The notes under the pieces were generated by a model. The model was not told the origin of the DNA. It did not search any database and worked only from the letters and a program-made list of their open reading frames with translations. Positions 1-6,960 of a stretch of DNA of 11,445 nt are shown here, piece by piece; the stretch's first letter is position 1, and every line of letters starts with the position of its first letter. Source of the stretch: Stephanodiscus triporus (lineage: Eukaryota; Bacillariophyta; Thalassiosirophyceae; Thalassiosirales; Thalassiosiraceae); assembly GCA_036939755.1 (NCBI GenBank), contig JALLAZ010000888.1, positions 1-11,445 of the forward strand, given 5' to 3'. Position numbers and translations under genes: made by a program.

Positions 1-200
1 GGATGGGAAAAAAAGAGATTTTTCCCACAGGACAATTGTACTGGGCACTGTAGTAGTGTACCCTCTACGTAGTTTACTAGAGTACTTACCATACACACAA
101 GACAAAACGAGATCCAACTGTTTTCTCTCTTTTTTGTGAGTGTTGTTCACGATGTACATACGATAGATAGTGCAAAGACATTTCATTATCAACCAAAGCC

Positions 201-1154
201 ATGAGGGTCAGCTCCATCCTATCCATCATCGCACTGATCGCGCCGCCGACCGCCACCGCCGCCGTCGAGCGCCGTCGCGTCGTGAAGCTCTACAAGACGG
301 ACGCCGCCGGGGCCGGGCGAGATCGCGCACTCCAGCCCGAGCAGCCCGGTGAGCCCGGCGCCGGTGTTCTTGCCGAGCCGACGTCCACGAGCATGTCGGG
401 GAGTTTGAGCGCGAGCGTGAGCATGTCCATGTCGACGAGCGCGAGCATGGAAGAGTCGATGAGCAGCACGGCGGAGAGCATGGAAGAGTCGATGAGCACG
501 GCGGAGGATATCAGCACCTCGATGCCCACCAACACGCCCACGAAGGCACCGAAGGAGACGCCGCCACCGAAGGAGACGTTCGCACCCAGCCACCCCCCCG
601 CTCATGCCATGAGCATGAGCGCGAGCATGAGCGCGAGCACCAGCATGTCCATGTCCACCTCGGCCTCCTCCACCACGGAGACTTTGCCTCCCGTTGTCCC
701 TACCATGCCTCCCGTTGCTCCCGCTGTCCCGACCATGCCTCCCGTTGCTGTCCCGACCATGCCTCCCGTTGCTGTCCCGACCATGCCTCCCGTTGTCGAT
801 GTCACGACGACGACCACGACCGAGCCTCCCGTGGCCATCACCCCCCCGCCGGCCCCGGTCATGACTGCCGACCCGACGTTGAGTCTCGTTCCCACGGCCC
901 CCTTGCGTACGGACAGCAGCGTCAAGGAACCAGTTGGGAGCGGGTGAGTGGTCCCTTTCCCCCCCCGTGATTTAATATTCGATATTTTTCAACCATCGCG
1001 GTCGCCCGTTCTGACCGATTTTTGCCCTCCTCTGTATTTTCTTCGACACGCCCATCTCGCCCTCGTCATTTTTCGCAGCGCCATGGCCATCGGGACTAGT
1101 TTTGTTGCGGCGGCGGCGGCGGCGGCTTCGGCGGCCATGGCTATTTGTGTTTGA
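201..1154 (+). CDS. Secreted Ser-Met repeat protein with C-terminal anchor signal (family member 1)
   Basis: Two exons are inferred, 201-943 and 1079-1154, giving 272 residues. The intron 944-1078 (135 bp) has donor GTGAGT and acceptor TTTCGCAG and is phase 2; the split codon becomes Gly. Seen: a signal peptide at about 1-20 (MRVSSILSIIALIAPPTATA), a basic segment ERRRVVKLYK at 23-32, the tripeptide RAL at 42-44, Ser-Met-rich tracts at about 62-110 and 136-157, a repeated PTMPPVAV stalk at about 163-200, and a Thr/Pro region to 247. Exon 2 adds only AMAIGTSFV, a run of alanines and AMAICV before the stop. A hydrophobic end with no cytosolic tail after small residues (GSG) is typical of GPI-attachment signals. 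The architecture matches three other genes in this window. No catalytic domain is visible. Surface or cell-wall location is inferred; function is unknown. Without splicing the frame stops at 945-947. Confidence 0.8.
444..506 (+). repeat. Two-copy coding repeat SMEESMS(S)TAE
   Basis: Two nearly identical units, 444-476 (33 nt) and 477-506 (30 nt), encode SMEESMSSTAE and SMEESMSTAE. They differ by one AGC codon. The S-x-E context (Ser-Met-Glu) would suit a secretory-pathway Fam20-type kinase; that is inference. Confidence 0.85.
686..796 (+). repeat. 24-nt tandem repeat coding PTMPPVAV
   Basis: Four imperfect copies of a unit containing CCGACCATGCCTCCCGTTGC encode PTMPPV followed by AP, AV or VD. 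This forms a proline-rich stalk between the second Ser-Met tract and the C-terminal signal of the surrounding gene. Confidence 0.85.
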
Positions 1155-2112
1155 GTCTAGAGTTAACTTTTGTTCGTTTCTCGGGAGGTACGCAGGGGGA
1201 CGATGGAAGGGTTCATTTTTTCGTGAAAAAAGTATGTCTATTTATATTACGCTGATGGTCACGTGAAGATGAAAATCATCACGCGAGTAGACGGAAGTAG
1301 ATTAAACAAGATTGGTCTCTCTAGTAACATGATATTATTTGTTGTCTTGGAGTCAACTCATTCCATGTGAATGTGGCATGTCCAGCACGCTGCATGGATG
1401 ACTGATTAGATCGTGTCTACCAATTTCCTCCTTTTAATTGAAGGGTGATGCTAGGCTACCTTGTGGTATTCTTATGGGTTTCCATTATTCAGTTGGTAAG
1501 CGCATGGTCCTTCATTACCAGTTGAATTCGCAGTGTGAATCAATGACACTCGCTCCACGGAAGGCGATGCATTTCTCACAAGGTAAAAATCTTGTTCGCC
1601 ATTTTGGAAAAAAAAGCGTTATGATTGGACGTCAACTCCATTTGGGCGAGTATTAGATGAAAGAGAACAGTCCTGCATACCCATGTCAAAGACAACTATG
1701 AATGTGCGCAACTAATAAGAGTAATGCATAAATGGACATAGATTACGATGAAGAGAACAGACAGACAACACTCTTGCGACCAAAAGTTAAGAGAGGGGTA
1801 TTTTGTATGGGAGTATTTCGGCGAGATTTGATGACAGAAACAAGTCGTTAATACTTAGGTTGAACAAATTAATGATCATGCAATACTAATTATAGACACA
1901 CATAAAGATAAAAAAGTAGATCCCGAAGAAGAGAGCGGATAGACAACACCCGTGATGTCCAAAAGTTGATAGAACTGAGAGTGTGAGACGATCCAGCTCC
2001 ATAGCGCGAAAATCTTCTGGGATAAACTTCAGCGTTCCATTCTCTCAACGAACACAGGAAAGCACAAACAGCCAAAAAATACGGGGCACGAGCGGGACCA
2101 ACGCATCCGCGT
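1155..2112. other. Intergenic region between convergent genes, no gene supported
   Basis: This AT-rich stretch holds the 3' flanks of the plus-strand gene ending at 1154 and the minus-strand gene ending at 2113. A 72-codon frame at 1438-1656 opens with TTG, has no recognisable domain or codon pattern, and is not annotated as a gene. The only structure noticed is an imperfect direct repeat (1750-1789 and 1928-1968). No terminator or poly(A) motif could be defended. Confidence 0.6.
1750..1968. repeat. Imperfect direct repeat pair (about 40 bp, 138 bp apart)
   Basis: 1750-1789 and 1928-1968 share GAAGAGA, AGACAACAC and CCAAAAGTT in the same order and spacing. By eye 31 of 41 aligned positions match, with a one-base gap. 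It may be a dispersed repeat remnant or an old local duplication downstream of the minus-strand gene. Confidence 0.4.
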
Positions 2113-2667
2113 CTAAAGGAGCATTGCAGCACCGGCGGCTGCGCATGCTGCCACGGCTGTTCCAATGGTCGAAGCCCTGCACGAAGCGAAGGGATAGAAC
2201 GCGAGGAGGATACGGGTTGGGCGTGAGTCATCGATACATCATCGGACGGGGGCGTACAAAAGGCGGTGTAATCGGACGTTCCGTTGGTAAACGCTCCTTC
2301 GGCGGAACGCGGGGAAACCGATCGCCGTCATAATGCTACACATAGCATTGATTGTATCAACTTACCCCGATGAATCCATGATGTTGGCAACATCAGCCGC
2401 TCCAGAAGTCGACATCGACAATGACATCGACGATGACATCGACGATGACATCGACATCGACGTCGACGATGACATCGACATCGACGATGACATCGGAGAT
2501 GACATCAGTATCCTGGTGCCGAGAAACGCATCGAAGGTTTCATCGGCCTCAACACTCTTTTCCAACGACCTGTGCTGCGAATGGATGCGCTTGCGGACGG
2601 GCTCGGCGGCGTGGGCCGAGGTCAAGCAGAGGACGGCGAGGGCGGGGAGGGCGGCGGCGAAATTCAT
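2113..2667 (-). CDS. Short secreted Ser-Met repeat protein with C-terminal anchor signal (family member, minus strand)
   Basis: Two exons are inferred on the minus strand, 2667-2366 and 2176-2113, giving 121 residues. The intron 2365-2177 (189 bp) has donor GTAAGT and acceptor TTCGTGCAG; it is phase 2 and the split codon is Gly. Seen: a clear signal peptide at 1-20 (MNFAAALPALAVLCLTSAHA), a basic segment VRKRIHSQHR, R-x-L at 33-35 (RSL) and 52-54 (RIL), and a Ser-Met tract at about 55-88. The last exon encodes ASTIGTAVAACAAAGAAMLL and a stop, a hydrophobic end after SSGAS like a GPI signal. It lacks the Pro/Thr stalk of the plus-strand relatives, so it is the minimal form of the family. Unspliced, the frame stops at once (TAA made by the donor). 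It is convergent with the gene ending at 1154 and divergent from the one starting at 3342. The opposite strand carries an Asp/Ile-rich open frame judged a shadow. Confidence 0.75.
2411..2506 (-). repeat. Hexanucleotide-type coding repeat for the Ser-Met tract
   Basis: The plus strand shows GACATC and GACGAT hexamers alternating; read on the minus strand this gives ATG, TCA and TCG codons, that is Met-Ser-Ser and Met-Ser units. It belongs to the minus-strand gene at 2667-2113. Confidence 0.85.
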
Positions 2668-3341
2668 TGTTATTGGTGGACGCTGTGGATGATAAGCACT
2701 TCGGTTATGTTTATTTTATGATCACTTAACATTGGTGTAAGTAAAAGTCGCACCACGGCCTTTCATCTTGCTTAGCTTAAATTTTTGTTGTTCGCCTGTT
2801 CGGCCACAGCGAAGAGTGGCTGTTCCTTTTTCTATTAGAGAAAGTGTTTCGAAGGCGAAGGGGCCGGGCGGGCTCTTCCTCTTGGAAAAAGTTTTGCCCA
2901 ATTTCGGCCTTGACGCGATGATACCATAGCCCAAAAGGCGGATTCAGCAAAATAAAGTATCGTACTCCAAGAGTAGGAATTGTACAAAGCATAAATACAT
3001 CAAACTTGTACAGTAGATAGATACCTCAGTAAGACCTCTCATTTAATTAATCGTACGTACGCACGATTTCGCGGAAAATCACGAATAAAAGCAGACAAGT
3101 TAAGTGAAAGTGGCCTCAACACACATATTTAAATTAGTTTTTAGATTCTTGCTTCCGTTCAGTACAAAATGTGAATGTCGGAGTAATATCGGCGTTTCAA
3201 CACTTTTGCATCGAAAACAACTCATATCCGCGCCAAAAACGCACCCCGAACTTAAACTCTTTCATCTCTAAGCAATCGGGGGTTCACATACCTACAGCCA
3301 TTCTTTCCGACTAACGCATAACATAACGCTCGCACGAAATA
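2668..3341. other. Divergent intergenic region, presumed to hold two promoters
   Basis: This region separates the starts of the minus-strand gene (2667) and the plus-strand gene (3342), so both 5' flanks lie here. A palindrome CGTACGTACG lies at 3052-3061 inside ATCGT...ACGAT arms. A 70-codon ATG frame on the minus strand (2934-2722) has no recognisable domain and is not called. No TATA box or other core element is convincing. Confidence 0.5.
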
Positions 3342-4304
3342 ATGACGAAGCTCTCCGGCGCCGCCATCGTCCTTTCCGCCTTCGCGGTCCTGTCGATCGC
3401 ATCGTCGTCGTCCGTCGTCTCCCCCTCCCGACCGATCAGGCGTTTGCGACGTAACCACGGAGGAGGATACAGGAGCGCGGCGGGCGCCGCCGCCCGAGGC
3501 GTCGCCGCGACCGTCAAGACGACGGGCGGGAGGAAGCTGCAGGTGTCGACGAGCTTGTGCATGTCCGAGTCGATGAGCATGTGCATGTCCGTGTCGATGA
3601 GCATGTCCATGTCCGTGTCGATGAGCATGTCTACTATTTCCGAGTCGATGAGCATGTGCATGCCCGAGTCGATGAGCATGTCTATGTCCGAGTCGATGAG
3701 CACCACCGAGGCGTCCCTCGGGACCACCGATCCTCCGACGCATGCGCCGATCGATGCCACGCCGACCTACCCGCCGACGCCCTCCGAGTCCCTATCGATG
3801 GAGATGATGTCGCTCGGGGACTTCGCGTCGCCGACTCCCGCGCCCGCGACTCCGGCGCCCGCGACTCCGGCGCCCAACACGGACATCCCGACGTATTGGT
3901 CGCTCTCCATCGTCCCCACCCCTCCGCCCGGCCTCTTCGCGGACCAGTCCATGTCCATGTCCATGTCCATGTCCATGTCCATGTCCATGCCGACGACCAC
4001 CAAGCCGCTGATCGATTCTACCGACATGCCAACCTATGGCTCCACGCCGGCCCCCGTCCCGGTCCAGGCCCTCCTTCCCGCAAACAAAGAGAACGGAGAG
4101 AACGGCTCGAGGTACGTACAATGCATTCTTTCCTTATCTCGGGAAAATCCCTTCTCTCCGTCCATTGATCCCCCTTTTTTTGTTTATCTTTCGTCGGAAC
4201 CCCCCTCCCCCCCTCCCCCGGTGAGCAGCGCCAGGATGGCCGTGGGCGCGTCGTGTTTGGTCGCGGCCGCGGCCGCGGTGATCGGCGGAGCGCAATTGTT
4301 TTAG
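3342..4304 (+). CDS. Secreted Ser-Met repeat protein with C-terminal anchor signal (family member 2)
   Basis: Two exons are inferred, 3342-4111 and 4229-4304, giving 281 residues. The intron 4112-4228 (117 bp) has donor GTACGT, a pyrimidine-rich 3' part and acceptor GAGCAG; it is phase 2 and the split codon is Ser. Seen: a signal peptide at about 1-22, a basic segment RPIRRLRRNH at 30-39, RKL at 64-66, six 8-9-residue repeats of the (C/S)MSESMSM type at 73-121, a Pro/Thr stalk with TPAPA repeats at about 126-198, seven Ser-Met dipeptides at 203-216, and a second Pro/Thr region. Exon 2 encodes ARMAVGASCLVAAAAAV and IGGAQLF. This exon is 76 nt, the same as in the gene at 201-1154, and both start CGCCA. 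The intron has no in-frame stop, so an unspliced 320-residue reading is also open. An alternative acceptor at 4233-4234 also keeps the frame. Function is unknown; surface anchoring is inferred. Confidence 0.8.
   Translation: MTKLSGAAIVLSAFAVLSIASSSSVVSPSRPIRRLRRNHGGGYRSAAGAAARGVAATVKTTGGRKLQVSTSLCMSESMSMCMSVSMSMSMSVSMSMSTISESMSMCMPESMSMSMSESMSTTEASLGTTDPPTHAPIDATPTYPPTPSESLSMEMMSLGDFASPTPAPATPAPATPAPNTDIPTYWSLSIVPTPPPGLFADQSMSMSMSMSMSMSMPTTTKPLIDSTDMPTYGSTPAPVPVQALLPANKENGENGSRYVQCILSLSRENPFSPSIDPPFFVYLSSEPPSPPPPVSSARMAVGASCLVAAAAAVIGGAQLF
3558..3704 (+). repeat. Six tandem 24-27-nt units coding (C/S)MSxSMSM
   Basis: Units start at 3558, 3582, 3606, 3630 (27 nt), 3657 and 3681. The consensus codon order is TGC/TCC ATG TCC GAG/GTG TCG ATG, then AGC ATG. 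Serine is encoded by both TCN and AGC codons in a fixed order, showing growth by duplication of whole units. Confidence 0.9.
3948..3989 (+). repeat. Perfect (TCCATG)7 coding microsatellite
   Basis: Seven uninterrupted TCCATG hexamers encode seven Ser-Met dipeptides. Being perfect, the array is a likely site of length variation. It keeps all six frames open locally, which produces misleading His-Gly and Met-Asp frames on the other strand. Confidence 0.95.
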
Positions 4305-5023
4305 GGCCGACCCCCAAGAACGAGAGCCCATCTTCCGTATTGTCGAGATCACTATTATGCTCGTCAGGTGTGAAAGTTCAAACTCGCTGTTTCGCTGATA
4401 ATGCATAAGCAGATCAAATTATTTATTATGCATTTATTTTTTGGGTTCTGTGGGTCGATGTGTGTAACTATGGCATCATAATGTAATAGTGTTATGTTAC
4501 CTATGAAGTGTTCTAGACATTCAAAACCGCGTTAGGTGTGTGGAACACAATATGCTTGTACTGAGCACATGAATGAGTTAATTAACTATTATACCACACC
4601 TTTGGCCTGTTGTATAGAACTTTTCTGAATGGCAACTTTGAGACTCTCTCTAGAGACAGAGCGTTTTCTCACCGATTTAATTCAAGAGCGCATGCTTGAA
4701 TAAATAGATACCTGTAACAATGTAAGGCATGACACACCAAGGCGGGGTTGGTAAATAATACGATCGATCGGCATATTCTCAGTTGTTTTCAGAGCTGTTG
4801 TGGCTTATCTATCATCTACTCTACTACACTCCCCATCACTTCTTTCTTCGTTGGAATAAGTACAATATCGTACGATAAGAACGTTCGAACGAAAGAAAAG
4901 CCCAAGCTCACGAGTAAAACGAAGCCGTCCACAAGCCGCGACATAATCGAAAAGAGACCAAGCCACACTTCTCCCCAATAAGTTCTCCGCTGCACCAGTC
5001 AAACACTATCGAACAGTAAGAAG
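4305..5023. other. Intergenic region, no gene supported
   Basis: This AT-rich stretch contains the 3' flank of the gene ending at 4304 and the 5' flank of the gene starting at 5024. An ATG-less 77-codon frame at 4748-4981 has no recognisable feature. Apart from the palindromes at 4866-4890, nothing stands out. Confidence 0.5.
4866..4890. promoter_or_regulatory. Cluster of palindromes upstream of the Cys-repeat gene
   Basis: TATCGTACGATA (4866-4877) is a perfect 12-bp palindrome. It is followed by GAACGTTC (4879-4886) and the overlapping GTTCGAAC (4883-4890). They lie 134-158 bp before the ATG at 5024. The core ATCGTACG also occurs at 3050-3057 upstream of the gene at 3342. A role as a transcription factor site is a guess. 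Confidence 0.25.
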
Positions 5024-6148
5024 ATGACGCTATCCAAAGCCTCCGTCATCTTATCCACCCTCCTGTCGAGTGGAGCGTCGGCCTCGACTCTCTCCGAGGT
5101 GAAGCGCTTGAGAAATCGAGAAGTTTACAAGAGCACGCACCAACCCGCCCGCGTCGGCAACCTGGACACCGAGTGGGGCCGAATCCTCGAAACCGACCTC
5201 AGTCTAAGTAATAGTATGGCTAGTATGGCCATGACGGCCCTTTCCGTGCCTCCATTAGAAACGACATCTACCGAGTCGTGTGATTTCTGCCCTGAGGGCA
5301 TTGTTCTTGGCCGGCAAAATTTGGAGTTGGATGCCAATGGTGTCACCTGCAAGGTGTTATACACGACCGCACCCGCATTAACAGCAACCGACCCAACGTG
5401 CGCCCAAATGAAAGAGGCTGAGTTCATTTGCTGCCCAGAAACACCCGCAGTGGCATGCGAGTTCTGCAAAGATCTGGCCATAATGGCAGATTCTGTCATT
5501 CCCGAAACGAACGGAACGACTTGTGGCTCAGTAGCTTTTTACTCTGAGACGCTAGATGGAAACGCGCAGGAGTGCGCCACGGTCAAAAATGCCGAAGTTT
5601 TCTGTTGCCCACCACCGTTGCCCGAGTCGACGACGTGCAAGTTCTGTGATGGCGGGGCTGTGCTAGCAGAGACAATCATCCCCAACTCGAACGGTGCTAC
5701 TTGTGGAACTGCAGCTATCTATGCTGCGTCACTGAATGAAACCTCAAGCGAGTGCGCCAATGTCCAAATGGCAGAACTGATTTGTTGTGACGGTGCAGGT
5801 CTCCCTCCTATCATTGCAGGTAATGATACAGATACTTCAACACCCACCTCCCCCCCCTCCACCGGTACCTTACCTGAATCAACGCCGGACACAGACGTTC
5901 CAACTCCAGCACCAACACAGTTCCCAACTCTAAAGCCGACTGAAAGTGTTTCATCGAGGTACGTCTCTTGTATTGCTGTCACTAGTTTGCTTAGATGTAC
6001 GGCAGAATTCAATTTTTCTCGTCTCACCCATATCGTTGCACTGCTCCGCCATCCTGATTTTGTCTTCACAAATAGTCCAATTATGAAGTTGGTAAGGTCA
6101 TGTTTAATCGCGTCATTCTTAGCAATAGCCGGATTGCAATTGGCATGA
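5024..6148 (+). CDS. Secreted protein with three six-Cys repeats and C-terminal anchor signal (family member 3)
   Basis: Two exons are inferred, 5024-5958 and 6076-6148, giving 335 residues. The intron 5959-6075 (117 bp) has donor GTACGT and acceptor ACAAATAG; it is phase 2 and the split codon is Ser. Seen: a signal peptide at about 1-20, a basic segment VKRLRNREVYK at 26-36 resembling the gene at 201, RIL at 53-55, a short Ser/Met tract (NSMASMAM), three Cys repeats at 86-137, 145-195 and 205-255, and a Pro/Thr stalk at about 270-308. The last exon starts PIMKLVRSC and ends AIAGLQLA. Each repeat is C-x2-C-x(18-19)-C-x16-C-x9-C-C, so three disulfides per repeat are possible. It shares ends and gene structure with the Ser-Met genes but replaces most of the Ser-Met tract with Cys modules. 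The intron lacks an in-frame stop, so a 374-residue unspliced reading is open. Function is unknown; an extracellular binding or adhesion role is a guess. Confidence 0.85.
   Translation: MTLSKASVILSTLLSSGASASTLSEVKRLRNREVYKSTHQPARVGNLDTEWGRILETDLSLSNSMASMAMTALSVPPLETTSTESCDFCPEGIVLGRQNLELDANGVTCKVLYTTAPALTATDPTCAQMKEAEFICCPETPAVACEFCKDLAIMADSVIPETNGTTCGSVAFYSETLDGNAQECATVKNAEVFCCPPPLPESTTCKFCDGGAVLAETIIPNSNGATCGTAAIYAASLNETSSECANVQMAELICCDGAGLPPIIAGNDTDTSTPTSPPSTGTLPESTPDTDVPTPAPTQFPTLKPTESVSSRYVSCIAVTSLLRCTAEFNFSRLTHIVALLRHPDFVFTNSPIMKLVRSCLIASFLAIAGLQLA
5279..5788 (+). repeat. Three protein-level six-Cys modules
   Basis: Modules at 5279-5434, 5456-5608 and 5636-5788 conserve six Cys each, with identical 16- and 9-residue spacings. 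They also share a hydrophobic I/V before a small polar patch, an N/D-G-x-T-C motif, and a closing I/F-C-C. Modules 2 and 3 are closest to each other (EFC/KFC, ETNGTTCG/NSNGATCG). DNA identity is modest, so the duplication is not recent. Confidence 0.85.
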
Positions 6149-6960
6149 ACTGCCGAAACATCATACGAGCTATCTCCATATGTGTATGTGTTTTGTGAGT
6201 AATGAGGCATGGAGAGGGCTGGTGCACTTCAATTTGACCATGTTTACCTAGAGAAAGCTCTATGTTTGTCCATTAATATCTTAGGGAGTGATTATTCATA
6301 ACAATGCCAATCGAAAGTTGATGACACATTTCTTGATCCTTTTTCCATACGCACCTGCCCTTTTCACATGAAATTTGTGTACAAGATATTCATTTGACTA
6401 CCAAACCCGCTAACTAACTGAAAAACCAAATCATCCTGACTTGACTTTCAGTTGAAATCGCTCCATGAAGGCAAAAAGGTTGGTGTTCCTATGCACCAGA
6501 AGTAAACACAACACAATTTTCTTATGCCTTTGTAAATTATGGCATCAGTGAGTTTTTTGTGGCGAAAGATTGCAATGATAGGTAATTAAGAGCATAAACC
6601 TGATGATGCAGTACAATACGGAAGTACTCTCAGTGTGACTGCGAAACTAATAGTAACATACAAGTCTAAAACCACTTCTGGGACCAGCTTGTTAAACATT
6701 TTACCAATCTTGGAGCTAACTTTGACCGCCTCGATGTCCACCGGGCAGTACAGGTCAAACAAAAGCGAAGTAGAAAGCTGAAAGTAGAGAGCATTATGCG
6801 TCTTTTGAGTGTTTGACCTTCTTTGGCCACCCATTCCTTCATTGCCGGCATAAGCCCCGAAGCCAAGCATTTGCCAAGTTTTATTTTTGATTTTTTGCAG
6901 CACCCCCTTTGGGACCGTGCTAACAAATGCGCGTTTTTGTTAGGGGAACAAATTACCGTT
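6149..6960. other. Gene-poor region, no gene supported
   Basis: This is the 3' flank of the Cys-repeat gene followed by AT-rich sequence. On the minus strand at 6903-6586 a 105-codon frame reads rather naturally in its second half (for example FNKLVPEVVLDLYVTISF) but begins with a non-ATG codon and matches no family I know. It could be a gene relic. Nothing else is supported. Confidence 0.4.

Noticed and set aside
1438..1656. 72-codon plus-strand frame
   Set aside because: It begins with TTG, has no domain, and lies in AT-rich flank where such frames are expected by chance.
2333..2692. Plus-strand Asp/Ile-rich frame of 119 codons
   Set aside because: It is the complement of the Ser-Met tract. 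The minus strand has a signal peptide, RXL, a good intron and the family C-terminus; the plus frame has none of these.
2722..2934. 70-codon minus-strand ATG frame
   Set aside because: No domain, no family resemblance, and it lies in the presumed promoter region of the minus-strand gene. Transcript evidence would be needed.
3557..4168. Long plus-strand His-Val frame and minus-strand His-Gly and Met-Asp frames
   Set aside because: They are frame and strand shadows of the TCCATG-type repeats, which contain no stop in any frame.
4233..4234. Alternative acceptor for the intron starting at 4112
   Set aside because: It also keeps the frame, but the acceptor at 4227-4228 gives a 76-nt last exon starting CGCCA, matching the gene at 201-1154. 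It could still be used as a minor site.
201..4304. Ser-Met repeats as antifreeze or toxin-like repeat proteins
   Set aside because: No Thr/Ala ice-binding periodicity, pore-forming or toxin domain is visible; only the secretion and anchoring features can be supported.
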